DNA of 64,000 bases from Klebsiella michiganensis. GTDB taxonomy: Bacteria; Pseudomonadota; Gammaproteobacteria; Enterobacterales; Enterobacteriaceae. A program made the position numbers and the translations under genes. Location of the stretch: contig NZ_PRDB01000002.1 of the NCBI RefSeq assembly GCF_002925905.1, positions 124,001-188,000 on the forward strand. Reading direction: 5' to 3'. Of the stretch, positions 1 to 8,509 are shown in pieces. A model generated the notes under the pieces. The model was not told the origin of the DNA. It searched no databases and saw only the letters and a program-made list of their open reading frames with translations. Position 1 is the stretch's first letter; each line of letters starts with the position of its first letter.

Positions 1-1285
1 TCTCTTCCCCCGGCTGCCAGTGGTCGCGGTCAAACAGCAGGTTGACCTTATAACGGCCGTCGCGGTCGATATGGCCGTAGATATCGTTGGTTTTCGTGCT
101 GGTCACCCGCGCCGGCAGCGTGCCGGCCATGACCGGCCTGTCGCCCGGTTGCGGACGGAAGCCGTAATTTTCCGAGAACGGGATGGCCGTAAACGCCACC
201 TCATAGCTGCGGTCGCGACGGGCGCGGCTGTGGATGCCGGTAATCACCACGCCCTGGCGGAAAACCTCCGTCACCTCAGCGCCTCCGGTGACCTTCAGCT
301 CCCGGCCCGGCGCCAGCGCCGCGCTGCTGGTCCTGCCGCTCAGCCGGGTCTGGTCGTTCAGGTAGCGCTCGTGGCGCAGACGGGCATAAAACGCCCCGCT
401 CTCCGGCTCCGGGTTGCGCTGGCCGTCACTGCCCGGCGCCAGGTAGTTATCCGCCCAGTGATACGCCTCGCCGTAGGTGGTGACGTCGCCGGACGTCACG
501 TCCGCGCTCTGGCTCATCTCCTCCGGCGCGTTGCGGTAGTTGTAGTCCCGGGTGAACACCGACTGCTGCACCACGTTATGCTGGCTTTTCAGCGCCCACA
601 CCGACTCGGTACCGCCGTCGTGCTGGCCGGAGGGCGGCACCGACGGCAGAACCAGCCCCTGCTCGTAGTGCCGCTGGTCATCGTAAAACTCCACCACGTC
701 AATATTCAGCCGGGTGTCGGCGGTGAAGCGGAACCAGATACCGACCTCTCCCAGCAGGCGGGTGATAAAGCGCAGGTCGTCCTCGCCGTACTGCATCACC
801 TGCTCGCGACGCGGATACGCCTGTGCCAGGGTGAAGACAAAGTCCTCCCCGCGCATGGCGTGGCGGGTACGCAGGATATGCTCCACGATATCCGGCACCG
901 ACATATCCTGGTAAATCCGGTTCTGGTGGCTCCGGGAGAGCAGCGCCAGACGAGGCTGCAGGGTCAGGGAATAGTGCGTTTCGTCGCGGGATGCGGAAAG
1001 GCGCTCAAACGCCGTCACCACGCCCTGAATCGTGCGCACCGGCTGCTGAATGTTAATCCCGAAACCCTGGTCCGCCGGCGCCTGCAGGGTGAAGGTCGCG
1101 TCCTGCATCAGCATCTGCTGCGGCGTGATGGTTTTGTCGGCGCTGGTGAACTCAATCACGTATCTGAACGGTTCGCTCAGGGCCTCCTCACCTTCAAAGC
1201 TCAGCACGTCCAGAAGGGCGCTGCAGCCGCGCACCGTTAACAGATGGTGGCTGTGGCTGAACAGCAGGGATTTTATCTCGCTCAT
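1..1285 (-). CDS. vgrG: T6SS spike protein VgrG/TssI, N-terminal part (cut by window edge)
   Basis: VgrG trimers form the puncturing tip of the type VI secretion tube. The minus-strand frame starts at ATG 1285 (MSEIKSLLFSHSHHLLTVRG) and stays open to base 1, about 428 codons; the ORF track omits it because no stop lies inside the window. The visible part is the gp27-like base, with motifs such as NRIYQDMSVPDIVEHILR and the YGEDDLRFITRLLGEVGIWF block, entering the gp5/OB region. Its ATG overlaps the clpV stop as ATGA, so the two are translationally coupled. Any C-terminal effector extension lies outside the window. Confidence 0.93.
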   Translation of the reverse strand, partial: MSEIKSLLFSHSHHLLTVRGCSALLDVLSFEGEEALSEPFRYVIEFTSADKTITPQQMLMQDATFTLQAPADQGFGINIQQPVRTIQGVVTAFERLSASRDETHYSLTLQPRLALLSRSHQNRIYQDMSVPDIVEHILRTRHAMRGEDFVFTLAQAYPRREQVMQYGEDDLRFITRLLGEVGIWFRFTADTRLNIDVVEFYDDQRHYEQGLVLPSVPPSGQHDGGTESVWALKSQHNVVQQSVFTRDYNYRNAPEEMSQSADVTSGDVTTYGEAYHWADNYLAPGSDGQRNPEPESGAFYARLRHERYLNDQTRLSGRTSSAALAPGRELKVTGGAEVTEVFRQGVVITGIHSRARRDRSYEVAFTAIPFSENYGFRPQPGDRPVMAGTLPARVTSTKTNDIYGHIDRDGRYKVNLLFDRDHWQPGEE

Positions 1286-3924
1286 ACGCCCGCCCCTGCG
1301 CCAAACTCCATCACAATCCCCCCCTCTTCATCACGACCCAGCATCAGGTGCTGCGCCTTCTGCCCCGCCGCCTGATGGCTTAATAGCTGCAGGCTCAGCG
1401 CCGGCAGTATCTGCTGGTTGAGCAGGCTGTCCACGTTGCGCGCCCCGGTATCCGGCAGCAGGCAGGCATCCGTCAGAGCGTCGTACAGGCTGTCGCTGAT
1501 GGTAGTGGTCATGCCGTAGTGGCGACTGAGGCGTTTGCTCACCTGGCTGAGCTTCATTCCGACAATCGTGCGCATCGCGTCCCGCGTGAGCGGGCGGTAG
1601 ATCACCGTCTGGAAGCGCGCCAGCAGCGCGGGCTGGAAGTGGTCGCGCAGCAGCGGACGCAGCAGTTCATGCAGGTCGGATTCCGTGCCCTCCGGCCGTT
1701 CGTCCAGCATCTGCATGATGTGGTCGCTGCCGAGGTTGGAAGTCATCAGAATAACCGTGTTGCGAAAGTCGATCTCCCGCCCCTCGCCGTCGCGCATAAA
1801 ACCCCGGTCAAATACCTGGTAGAACAGGTTCATCACGTCCCGGTGGGCCTTCTCCACTTCGTCCAGCAGCACCACGCTGTACGGACGCTTTCTGACCGCT
1901 TCGGTGAGGATACCGCCCTGGCCGTAGCCGACGTACCCCGGCGGGGAGCCCTTGAGCTGGCTGACGGTGTGCGGCTCCTGGTATTCGGAGAGGTTGATAG
2001 TGATTAAGGATTTCTCACCGCCGAACAGCGCGTCAGCAAGGGCAAGCGCGGTTTCAGTCTTGCCGGTGCCGCTCGGCCCGGTCAGCAGGAACACGCCCTG
2101 CGGGCCGTTCTCCGACGTCAGCCCGGTTTTGCTGGCACGGAGACGCTGCGCGATGGCGTTCAGCGCCGCGTCCTGGCCCACCACGCGTCTACCGAGCTGC
2201 TGTTCCAGGCTCAGCAGCTCCGTCTGCTCATCCTTCATCAGAGACGAGAGCGGCACGCCTGTCCAGTCGGCGATGACCGTGGCAACGGTGCGCGCGTCCA
2301 CGTCCAGCCCCAGCAGCGGGTTCCCCTGCTGCACGGCACTAAGCTGGTTTTGCAGGTCCGCGATTTCCGCGTGGCGGGAGAGATCGGCGCGGCAGGCGAG
2401 CAGGTTTTCCGTGAGCTTCAGCTCCTGGCCATACTGCGTTTCCAGCTCGTCGAGCTGCAGGATAATACGGACTTCGTCCTGTTCGATGGCCGCCAGGCGT
2501 TCGCCGTGGGTGTGGTTGCCCGCCGCGATATCTTCCAGCAGCGCCTGCTTTTCCATCGCCAGGCCGGTGAGCTGCGCCTTCAGTCGAGTCAGCGGCGCCG
2601 GCACCGTATCCAGGCTCATGCGGATGCGGGCGGAGGCGGTGTCGAGTAAATCCACCGCCTTGTCCGGCAGCTGGCGTCCGGTCAGATAGCGTCTGGAGAG
2701 GGTGACGGCGGCGCGCACCGCCTCATCGGTGATGTGCACCCCGTGATGCTCCGCGTAGCGGGACTTCAGGCCCCTGAGCATCAGGCAGGCGGTGTCGTCG
2801 TCCGGCTCATCGACTTTGATCATCTGGAAGCGCCGCTCCAGCGCCGCATCGCGCTCAAAATACTGTTTGTACTCGCTCCAGGTTGTGGCGGCGATAGTTC
2901 TGAGTTCGCCCCGGGCAAGGGCCGGTTTCAGCAGGTTAGCCGCATCGGCGCCGCCCGCCTGGTTACCCGCGCCGATAAGGGTGTGGGCCTCATCAATAAA
3001 CAGAAGCACAGGCAGCGGCGACTGCTGCACCGCGTCGATAATGTTTTTCAGCCGCTGCTCGAATTCTCCCTTCACCCCCGCTCCGGCCTGCAGCAGGCCG
3101 AGGTCAAGGGTGCGCACGCTTACCGGTTTCAGCGCGTCCGGGACGTTGCCCTCGGCGATTCTGATCGCCAGACCTTCCACCAGCGCGGTCTTGCCGACGC
3201 CCGGCTCGCCCACCAGTATCGGGTTGTTCTTGCGGCGTCGGGAAAGAATGTCCACCATCTGGCGGATTTCATTATCACGGCCGAACACCGGGTCGATTTT
3301 GCCGTCCCGGGCGCGGGCGGTCACGTCGAGGGTGAACTTATCCAGCGCATTCTGCAGAGCCGGATTCAGATCCCCTTCTTTTACGCCCGCATTAACCGGA
3401 CGGCCGACAAACGCCACCTCGTCGCCCTGCGCCAGCTCTGCTTCCTGCTGCACCTCCGGGCGCTCTTCGGACTGCGCGTCCAGCAGCGGACGCAGGCGCG
3501 CCAGCTGGCTCTGCACCAGGGTCAGCAGCGGCCACAGGCCGTCGCAGCGCACCAGACTCTGTTTATCCACCAGCGCCATCAGCAGGTGGATACTACGGAT
3601 ATGCTCCTCCCCGGCCAGCGAAGCGCTCAGCCATGCCTCCTGCATCAGAGTCTGAATAGCGTCTGAAAGCTGCGGGCGGCCGCGCACCGAACGGGGGAGC
3701 TTATCCATAAAGGTCAGCAAATCCTGCCATATCGCGTCCATATCCCATTCGTAGCGCCGCGCCAGTACCGTCAGGTCGCCCTCGCCCTGCTCCAGCAGTT
3801 TCAGCAGCCAGTGCTCGGGCAGGATTTCCGCGTGCGCCCGGGTCTGGCACAGGGTGGCAGCGCCTTCCATCGCACGGGCGCAGTAAGGGTTAAGTCGGCG
3901 TAACAAAATGGCGGGATTTTCCAT
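1282..3924 (-). CDS. clpV: T6SS AAA+ ATPase ClpV (TssH)
   Basis: ClpV disassembles contracted TssB/TssC sheaths so that the subunits can be reused. The 880-residue protein has the family layout: an N-terminal Clp repeat domain (about 1-160), a first AAA+ domain with Walker A GEPGVGKT (239-246) and Walker B-type FIDEAHTLIG, a coiled middle domain (about 420-530), and a second AAA+ domain with GPSGTGKTE and LLDEVEKAH. Length is normal for TssH. It follows hcp after about 250 bp that holds a terminator and a large hairpin, and its stop overlaps the vgrG start by 4 nt. Confidence 0.96.
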   Translation of the reverse strand: MENPAILLRRLNPYCARAMEGAATLCQTRAHAEILPEHWLLKLLEQGEGDLTVLARRYEWDMDAIWQDLLTFMDKLPRSVRGRPQLSDAIQTLMQEAWLSASLAGEEHIRSIHLLMALVDKQSLVRCDGLWPLLTLVQSQLARLRPLLDAQSEERPEVQQEAELAQGDEVAFVGRPVNAGVKEGDLNPALQNALDKFTLDVTARARDGKIDPVFGRDNEIRQMVDILSRRRKNNPILVGEPGVGKTALVEGLAIRIAEGNVPDALKPVSVRTLDLGLLQAGAGVKGEFEQRLKNIIDAVQQSPLPVLLFIDEAHTLIGAGNQAGGADAANLLKPALARGELRTIAATTWSEYKQYFERDAALERRFQMIKVDEPDDDTACLMLRGLKSRYAEHHGVHITDEAVRAAVTLSRRYLTGRQLPDKAVDLLDTASARIRMSLDTVPAPLTRLKAQLTGLAMEKQALLEDIAAGNHTHGERLAAIEQDEVRIILQLDELETQYGQELKLTENLLACRADLSRHAEIADLQNQLSAVQQGNPLLGLDVDARTVATVIADWTGVPLSSLMKDEQTELLSLEQQLGRRVVGQDAALNAIAQRLRASKTGLTSENGPQGVFLLTGPSGTGKTETALALADALFGGEKSLITINLSEYQEPHTVSQLKGSPPGYVGYGQGGILTEAVRKRPYSVVLLDEVEKAHRDVMNLFYQVFDRGFMRDGEGREIDFRNTVILMTSNLGSDHIMQMLDERPEGTESDLHELLRPLLRDHFQPALLARFQTVIYRPLTRDAMRTIVGMKLSQVSKRLSRHYGMTTTISDSLYDALTDACLLPDTGARNVDSLLNQQILPALSLQLLSHQAAGQKAQHLMLGRDEEGGIVMEFGAGAGV

Positions 3925-4023
3925 GAGCTTTTCTCTTTATCAGTTCCGGACACGCTACCGCCCGTCGCTGTTCCCTGTTATTCAGGAACCCAAAGCGCAT
4001 CAGGTCAGGCAGGCAGATTGTTT

Positions 4024-4060
4024 TTTTGCTGAGCGCCCGTCAGTTCAGGCGCTCAGCAAA
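4024..4060. repeat. Strong hairpin between hcp and clpV
   Basis: GCTGAGCGCC and GGCGCTCAGC form a perfect stem, extended by flanking T and A runs, with a 10-nt loop. No U-tract follows on either strand, so it looks more like an mRNA-stabilising or processing hairpin upstream of clpV than a terminator. Confidence 0.6.
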
Positions 4061-4081
4061 AACGGGCAGCGGAAACTGCCC
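4058..4081 (-). terminator. Intrinsic terminator after hcp
   Basis: On the minus strand GGGCAG and CTGCCC form a 6-bp stem with a 6-nt loop, followed by GTTTTT. It lies just after the hcp stop and before clpV, so it would let hcp be expressed at a higher level than the downstream genes. Confidence 0.6.
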
Positions 4082-4088
4082 ATCAGGG

Positions 4089-4172
4089 GATGACTCTAAA
4101 TAGTTCGCGCTGTAGCAAGACGGCAAGCGAACGCAGCCAACGGCGCTACAGCGTGAAATATGGCGAGTCATC
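4089..4172. repeat. Short ERIC-like palindrome
   Basis: This roughly 84-bp imperfect palindrome has ends GATGACTC and GAGTCATC and inner arms CGCTGTAGC and GCTACAGCG. Internal phrases (AGTTCGCGCTG, GCGAACGCAGCCAACG) resemble the outer parts of enterobacterial ERIC/IRU repeats without the central portion. It abuts the hcp stop codon. The ERIC assignment is from memory of the consensus. Confidence 0.55.
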
Positions 4173-4662
4173 AGGCGGTGGCGCGTTCGTTCCAGCTGTC
4201 GGAATGAATGATGTTGCCGTCCTTGTAGGTCCAGGTGATTTTTTCGTAACGCAGCTCAATCTGCTCGAGGTGGTTATGCTTCTCGTAGGACGGGTCCTTG
4301 ACGTCGTGCATCAGCGGGTTGACCTTCACCACCTTCACGTTCTCAAGCTTCGTGTTGAAGTACTCCACTTCCTGACCGGCGTCGTTGATTTTGTACCAGC
4401 GGAATTCAGCCGACTTCAGCGTCTGGCCGGTGGTCACCGCCTTGTACAGGTACGGGCTGGAGGCGTCGATTTCCTTGGTGAACAGGAACGGCGTGTGGAT
4501 TCGCGTGCCGGTCAGCTTCCCGGTGTTGTTATCGGTCGGGATGTACAGGTTATGCTCCTGCGCCACCACCTCGATGCTGCCCTCGCGGTCCTTCACGTCC
4601 ACGGAACCTTTGATGTCCGCGCCGCCGTCGTCCTTCAGCCACAGATAGACTGGTATTGCCAT
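4171..4662 (-). CDS. hcp: T6SS tube protein Hcp (TssD)
   Basis: Hcp hexamers stack into the inner tube that is propelled out of the cell by T6SS. The start chosen is ATG 4662 (MAIPVYLWLKDDGG), which has GGAGAAG six nt upstream and gives 163 residues, a usual Hcp length. The longer ORF in the track adds 24 codons that run into a palindromic repeat and do not look coding. The IPVYLWLKDDGGADIKG and HNHLEQIELRYEKITW motifs are typical. A terminator follows directly, consistent with hcp being the most highly expressed gene of the cluster. Confidence 0.96.
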   Translation of the reverse strand: MAIPVYLWLKDDGGADIKGSVDVKDREGSIEVVAQEHNLYIPTDNNTGKLTGTRIHTPFLFTKEIDASSPYLYKAVTTGQTLKSAEFRWYKINDAGQEVEYFNTKLENVKVVKVNPLMHDVKDPSYEKHNHLEQIELRYEKITWTYKDGNIIHSDSWNERATA

Positions 4663-4692
4663 ATTACTTCTCCATTTATACACGTCGTCCTT

Positions 4693-4789
4693 CAGGCTGC
4701 CTCTTTGTTGGCTGCCTTCATTTGCCCCGGTCACATAGTGAACTATGCTTCCGGGGACCCATTCAGTTGCCGCTGCGAGGCAGCCCGAA
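4693..4789. repeat. Large palindromic repeat upstream of hcp
   Basis: Nested inverted repeats: outer arms GGCTGCCTC and GAGGCAGCC, middle arms CCCCGG and CCGGGG, and inner CATAGT-GA-ACTATG. It fills most of the ompA-like/hcp gap and resembles an intergenic repeat family I recall from Klebsiella and Serratia. As RNA it would form a long hairpin in the hcp leader. Confidence 0.55.
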
Positions 4790-4806
4790 TGACTGTGTGT
4801 ATCATT

Positions 4807-6495
4807 TTAAAAAGCGCCATCATCCTGCGATGGCGCGGGGGTCATGCCCGGTGGCTGGCAGGCATTCGCCTGCGGCACCAGACTGATTTCGACACGGCGG
4901 TTCAGCGCCCGGCCTTCGGCCGTGTCGTTGGGGGCAACGGGTCGGCTCTCGCCGTAGCCCTGCACCGCAAAACAGCTCTCCGGCACGTCGCCGGTGTCGC
5001 GCATCCAGTCGCGCACCGATTCGGCACGCTTAAGCGAAAGTATCTGGTTGGATTTATCGTCGCCGGTGCTGTCGGTATGGCCCGCCACCACAATCAGCCA
5101 GCCGGGCTTCGCTTTAATGCCGACCAGCGAGTTCACCAGCAGCTTTGTCGAGCCGGGCTTCAGCGCCCACCTGCCGGTGTCGAACAGCGACATGCTGTCG
5201 AGGCGGATGATTTTCGGCGCGGTTTTCTCGGCAGGCTTCAGTGGCGGAGGCGCCGGGACATAGGAACGAATGGCGTCCAGCACCGGCATGCGCAAATGCT
5301 CCCCGTGATACAGGCCGAGCCCCATTTCCAGCGGTTCACCGTGGCGCGCCCACCGATCCAGCTGCAGCGCATCCCCGCGCAGGATCTGCACGGCGCGGGC
5401 TTTCGGGGCGTAGTCATCCATCGCAATCTGCGCGTAATGCTGAATATCGAACCCCACCCGCTGCAGCAGCTGGCGGTTGTTCCACGCGCTGGCGCACAGT
5501 GCGATGATGGCGGCAAGGGTGAACAGGCAGAATGCCCGCCGTAAAGTTCTGCTGAGCGGCGCCACGCCGGCGCCCAGTGGCAACAGCGGCAGAATAAAAT
5601 TCGGCAGCGTGACATCCGCTGATGAGGGATTGGGCTGCCAGCCGGGCAGCGAATTCAGGGCGGTATGTTGAGACAACCAGCGCTGCCACAGGCTATCAGC
5701 CAGAACCGGCGCCCCCGAAGGCGTCATGTGATATACCACCATCGCCGGGTCCGCCGGAGGCATATCGTCCGACGCCGCCGTCAGCGCGGCCATCATTGTT
5801 TGTTCAGTCAGGCGAACCAGCGTATTCATCCTCACCTGCGCAGCCAGGCGGTCCGTCCCGTCCTTTTGCGCCAGCCATGTCCCGGTGCTGCACGGCACAT
5901 CGTCCGCCAGCCATACCTGCATGGCCTCCCCGGCCTGCGCTGTCTGCCACAGCGGTTGTGGAACAGACGCCCCCGCCACCTTACTGTTCAACAGTAAAGG
6001 CACCGCCCGGCGGCAATCGCTCCGCACCTGGCTCAGCTGCCAGCGCAGCTCATAAAGCCCGGCCGCCAGCGCCGCCTCATCACGATGCAGCTGCGGACAG
6101 ACGCTGACCATCACCGCCAGCTGCGATACGAGGTCCGGGCGTTTCCACAGAAGAATACGTACCGTCTGCTGCAGTTCAGCCGTCGGGACGTTTAACCAGC
6201 AGCCCCGTGCCGTGCGGTAAACTGGCCCGCTCTCCGGCCACCCAGCAATATCGCCGCAGACCAGCACCACCGGCAGGCGATACGGCGCGTCCGGTATCTC
6301 ATCCAGCCAGGCGTTATCTACCAGCGGATCTTCCCGCCTGCGCCCGGCGAAAATCAGCCCGGCGATAACGGCGGCCAGTATCAGCGCAGCGGCCAGAATC
6401 CGCCCGCCGGAGGCCAGCGGCAGAAACAGCAGGCAGAGCAGCAGCGCCAGGATCCCGCCCCAGAGCCATAACAGGCGCAAATAGCGCACGTTCAT
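4807..6495 (-). CDS. T6SS-associated OmpA-family inner-membrane protein
   Basis: This 562-residue protein probably anchors the T6SS membrane complex to peptidoglycan. Two hydrophobic segments lie at the N-terminus (about 7-29 and 32-50), a third precedes the periplasmic part (RRAFCLFTLAAIIALCASAW), and the C-terminal 130 residues are an OmpA-like peptidoglycan-binding domain with GHTDSTGDDKSNQ and GRALNRRVEISL. Its start overlaps the tssL stop by 4 nt, so TssL (which lacks this domain) and this protein together cover the role of long TssL proteins that carry it fused. No standard Tss symbol is assigned. Confidence 0.87.
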   Translation of the reverse strand: MNVRYLRLLWLWGGILALLLCLLFLPLASGGRILAAALILAAVIAGLIFAGRRREDPLVDNAWLDEIPDAPYRLPVVLVCGDIAGWPESGPVYRTARGCWLNVPTAELQQTVRILLWKRPDLVSQLAVMVSVCPQLHRDEAALAAGLYELRWQLSQVRSDCRRAVPLLLNSKVAGASVPQPLWQTAQAGEAMQVWLADDVPCSTGTWLAQKDGTDRLAAQVRMNTLVRLTEQTMMAALTAASDDMPPADPAMVVYHMTPSGAPVLADSLWQRWLSQHTALNSLPGWQPNPSSADVTLPNFILPLLPLGAGVAPLSRTLRRAFCLFTLAAIIALCASAWNNRQLLQRVGFDIQHYAQIAMDDYAPKARAVQILRGDALQLDRWARHGEPLEMGLGLYHGEHLRMPVLDAIRSYVPAPPPLKPAEKTAPKIIRLDSMSLFDTGRWALKPGSTKLLVNSLVGIKAKPGWLIVVAGHTDSTGDDKSNQILSLKRAESVRDWMRDTGDVPESCFAVQGYGESRPVAPNDTAEGRALNRRVEISLVPQANACQPPGMTPAPSQDDGAF

Positions 6496-7157
6496 TTCCC
6501 GGCCCCCGGCAGCAGGGTTGCAATCAGGGAATCAAGCCAGTGGTTCAGACCCCACCACAGCGCGGCGATCGCTACCAGCGACAGCCCGATGCAAACCGGC
6601 CAGCGACGTAACCCGTCCGCCAGGCCGCTGCGCCCGGAGATACCCGCCAGTACGGGACGGCTCTGGTCCGTTTCAAACGGCGGCACGCGCTCGGTCAGTA
6701 CCCGAACAAGCTGGTCACGAGCCGGTTCATTCAGGGCATAACACCCTTTAAAGCCGAGCATCAGCACCCGGTGGAAACAGGTCAGCACCGCCATATCCGG
6801 CGCGGGCTCGCGCAGAACCTGACGCATCCGTTCATACAACGCGTCTCCGGCGTCCAGAGCACCAAAGTATTTCGCCTGCAGCGGACGGTCATACCAGACG
6901 ATGCAGGCATCATCCTCGCCTTCGCGTCCTTTGGCGGTCTCATCCAGCAGCGCACACCAGGCGTAAAGAATATGCCGACGGCTCGCCTCGCTGACGTCCG
7001 CAGCCTCAAGCTTCGCCATCACCTGTTCAATATGATCTACACAATGTCGCCACAGGCGGTCGCCCTCCCCGTCGGCCAGTCTTGCGCCGAACCGCAGTTC
7101 CGTCACCGTCAGCCACGCGTCCGCCATCAGGGCGTCGATATTTATGTCCTGTTTCAT
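6492..7157 (-). CDS. tssL: T6SS membrane complex protein TssL (DotU, short form)
   Basis: TssL joins TssM and TssJ in the membrane complex that docks the baseplate. The 221-residue protein is almost entirely a cytoplasmic DotU domain (DETAKGREGEDDACIVWYDRP, LGFKGCY) followed by one C-terminal membrane span (CIGLSLVAIAALWWGLNHWL). There is no peptidoglycan-binding extension; the next gene supplies an OmpA domain. Four-nt ATGA overlaps on both sides place it in a tightly coupled operon. Confidence 0.94.
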   Translation of the reverse strand: MKQDINIDALMADAWLTVTELRFGARLADGEGDRLWRHCVDHIEQVMAKLEAADVSEASRRHILYAWCALLDETAKGREGEDDACIVWYDRPLQAKYFGALDAGDALYERMRQVLREPAPDMAVLTCFHRVLMLGFKGCYALNEPARDQLVRVLTERVPPFETDQSRPVLAGISGRSGLADGLRRWPVCIGLSLVAIAALWWGLNHWLDSLIATLLPGAGK

Positions 7158-8496
7158 GAGCGCAGCACCGCAAACAGTTCAAGTTCCGGATCGCCCAGCA
7201 GACCGGGGACGTAAAAGACACAACTGCCTTCCAGCAGCATCGCCCGCGCCGCCGGATGGGCCATATCAAGGGTGAAATACTGGTTTTCCAGGCGCAGCGG
7301 GATAGCCGCAGGGACGTGGCTCATCGCGCGCAAAGGAATGCCGGGCTGCGAACCGTTGACCACCCTGTCGACTTCATCCGGGCTACCCGCTTTGCACTGA
7401 AGCGGAAACTGCTCCAGCAGTTGCGCTACCGGCAGCGGCGAGCGTACCGAGAGATAAAAATCCGCCTCTTCACGCAGTCTCGGATCGTGGAGACGGGCGT
7501 GCCAGCGCTTGCGCCGTTCATCGCGGACCATGTCAATCGCCACAACCCGGGATGGCAGGCTGGCTTCCAGCAGCACACCCAGCAGGTCAAACAACGGCGG
7601 GAAGACCGCCGTTAGCTGCTCATGACGATAGGCCGGAATATCGGCGGTGGTGTGATCAAGAGAAAACGTCAGCAGGCTGCCTGCAAGACCGGCCAGCGCC
7701 TGATAAAGCCGCTCCGGGTGCACCTGCGGATAGCGCACAAAATAGCTGAGCACCGGCTCCGCGCTGTTGAGCGCATTCAGCAGCCAGAACAGCGACACGT
7801 CCGCCACCGCGAAGTCGGCCATTCGTTCGTTGCTCTCCCGACGCATAGACATCAGGCGCTGCAGGCGCGCGCGTAGCTGACCCGTCAGATATTCGGTCTG
7901 CTCCGTTAGCCAGCGGCTGGCCTGCACGTTCAGCAGCGGCGGGATAAACGACGCGTCCTGCGACCAGTCTCCCTGGCTGTCGCGCTTAAGACGGGCCACG
8001 GCGACGGTCTGGTAATTGCCGTTGTCGTTATCCTCTGTACGCAGCGTCAGTTCCGGCTGCATTACCGCAATCTGGCGGCTGTCATCCCCATAGCGGTTAC
8101 GCACCTCCCGCCAGGCCAGACGCCAGCGCACAGGACGCTCCGCTTTCTGCTCCGGTTGCAGGCAGTTGCCGCCGTTTTCATACTCATGGGGCAACGCCAA
8201 AACCACCGTCAGTTCGTGGCTTTCTGTTTCCGGTAAGGTCATCACGGGCGGCAACGCATCGGCGTTATCGCTATCAGTGAGCGTTCCGTCGGCGAAACGC
8301 ACACACAGGTGGTCGGCCTTCAGTTTCCCCTGCTTCAGCAGCGCGGCGTCAAAAGCCGTCCGCGCAACCCCCCAGGGATGTATTGCTCCCAGTCGGGCGA
8401 CACACTCGTGTGCCAGGCCGCTTGCGCGGCCTCCTGCTGAAAATGTTGAGGGGAAACCATCTGGCCCCGCCCCCACAGCGGTCGTACTGTTTTCAT
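7154..8496 (-). pseudogene. tssK: T6SS baseplate protein TssK, apparent -1 frameshift
   Basis: TssK connects the baseplate to the membrane complex. The ORF track gives 440 residues from 8476, but that N-terminus is out of frame. ATG 8496 opens MKTVRPLWGRGQMVSPQHFQ, a typical TssK start, in another frame. The frames must join near 8407-8413, where QQEAAQAAWH should continue into ECVARLGAIHPWGV, as in the TssK I remember from enteroaggregative E. coli. One missing base explains the break. Downstream motifs (RLMSMRRESNERMADFAVAD, THVPAAIPLRLENQYF style) are intact. It is either a real lesion or a sequencing deletion. Confidence 0.8.
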
Positions 8497-8509
8497 CCCT
8501 GCCCCCGCC

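Noticed and set aside
20-1240. 406-codon plus-strand ORF opposite vgrG
   Set aside because: It is a shadow of vgrG in GC-rich DNA; composition (Arg/His/Val/Ala rich) is typical of antisense frames.
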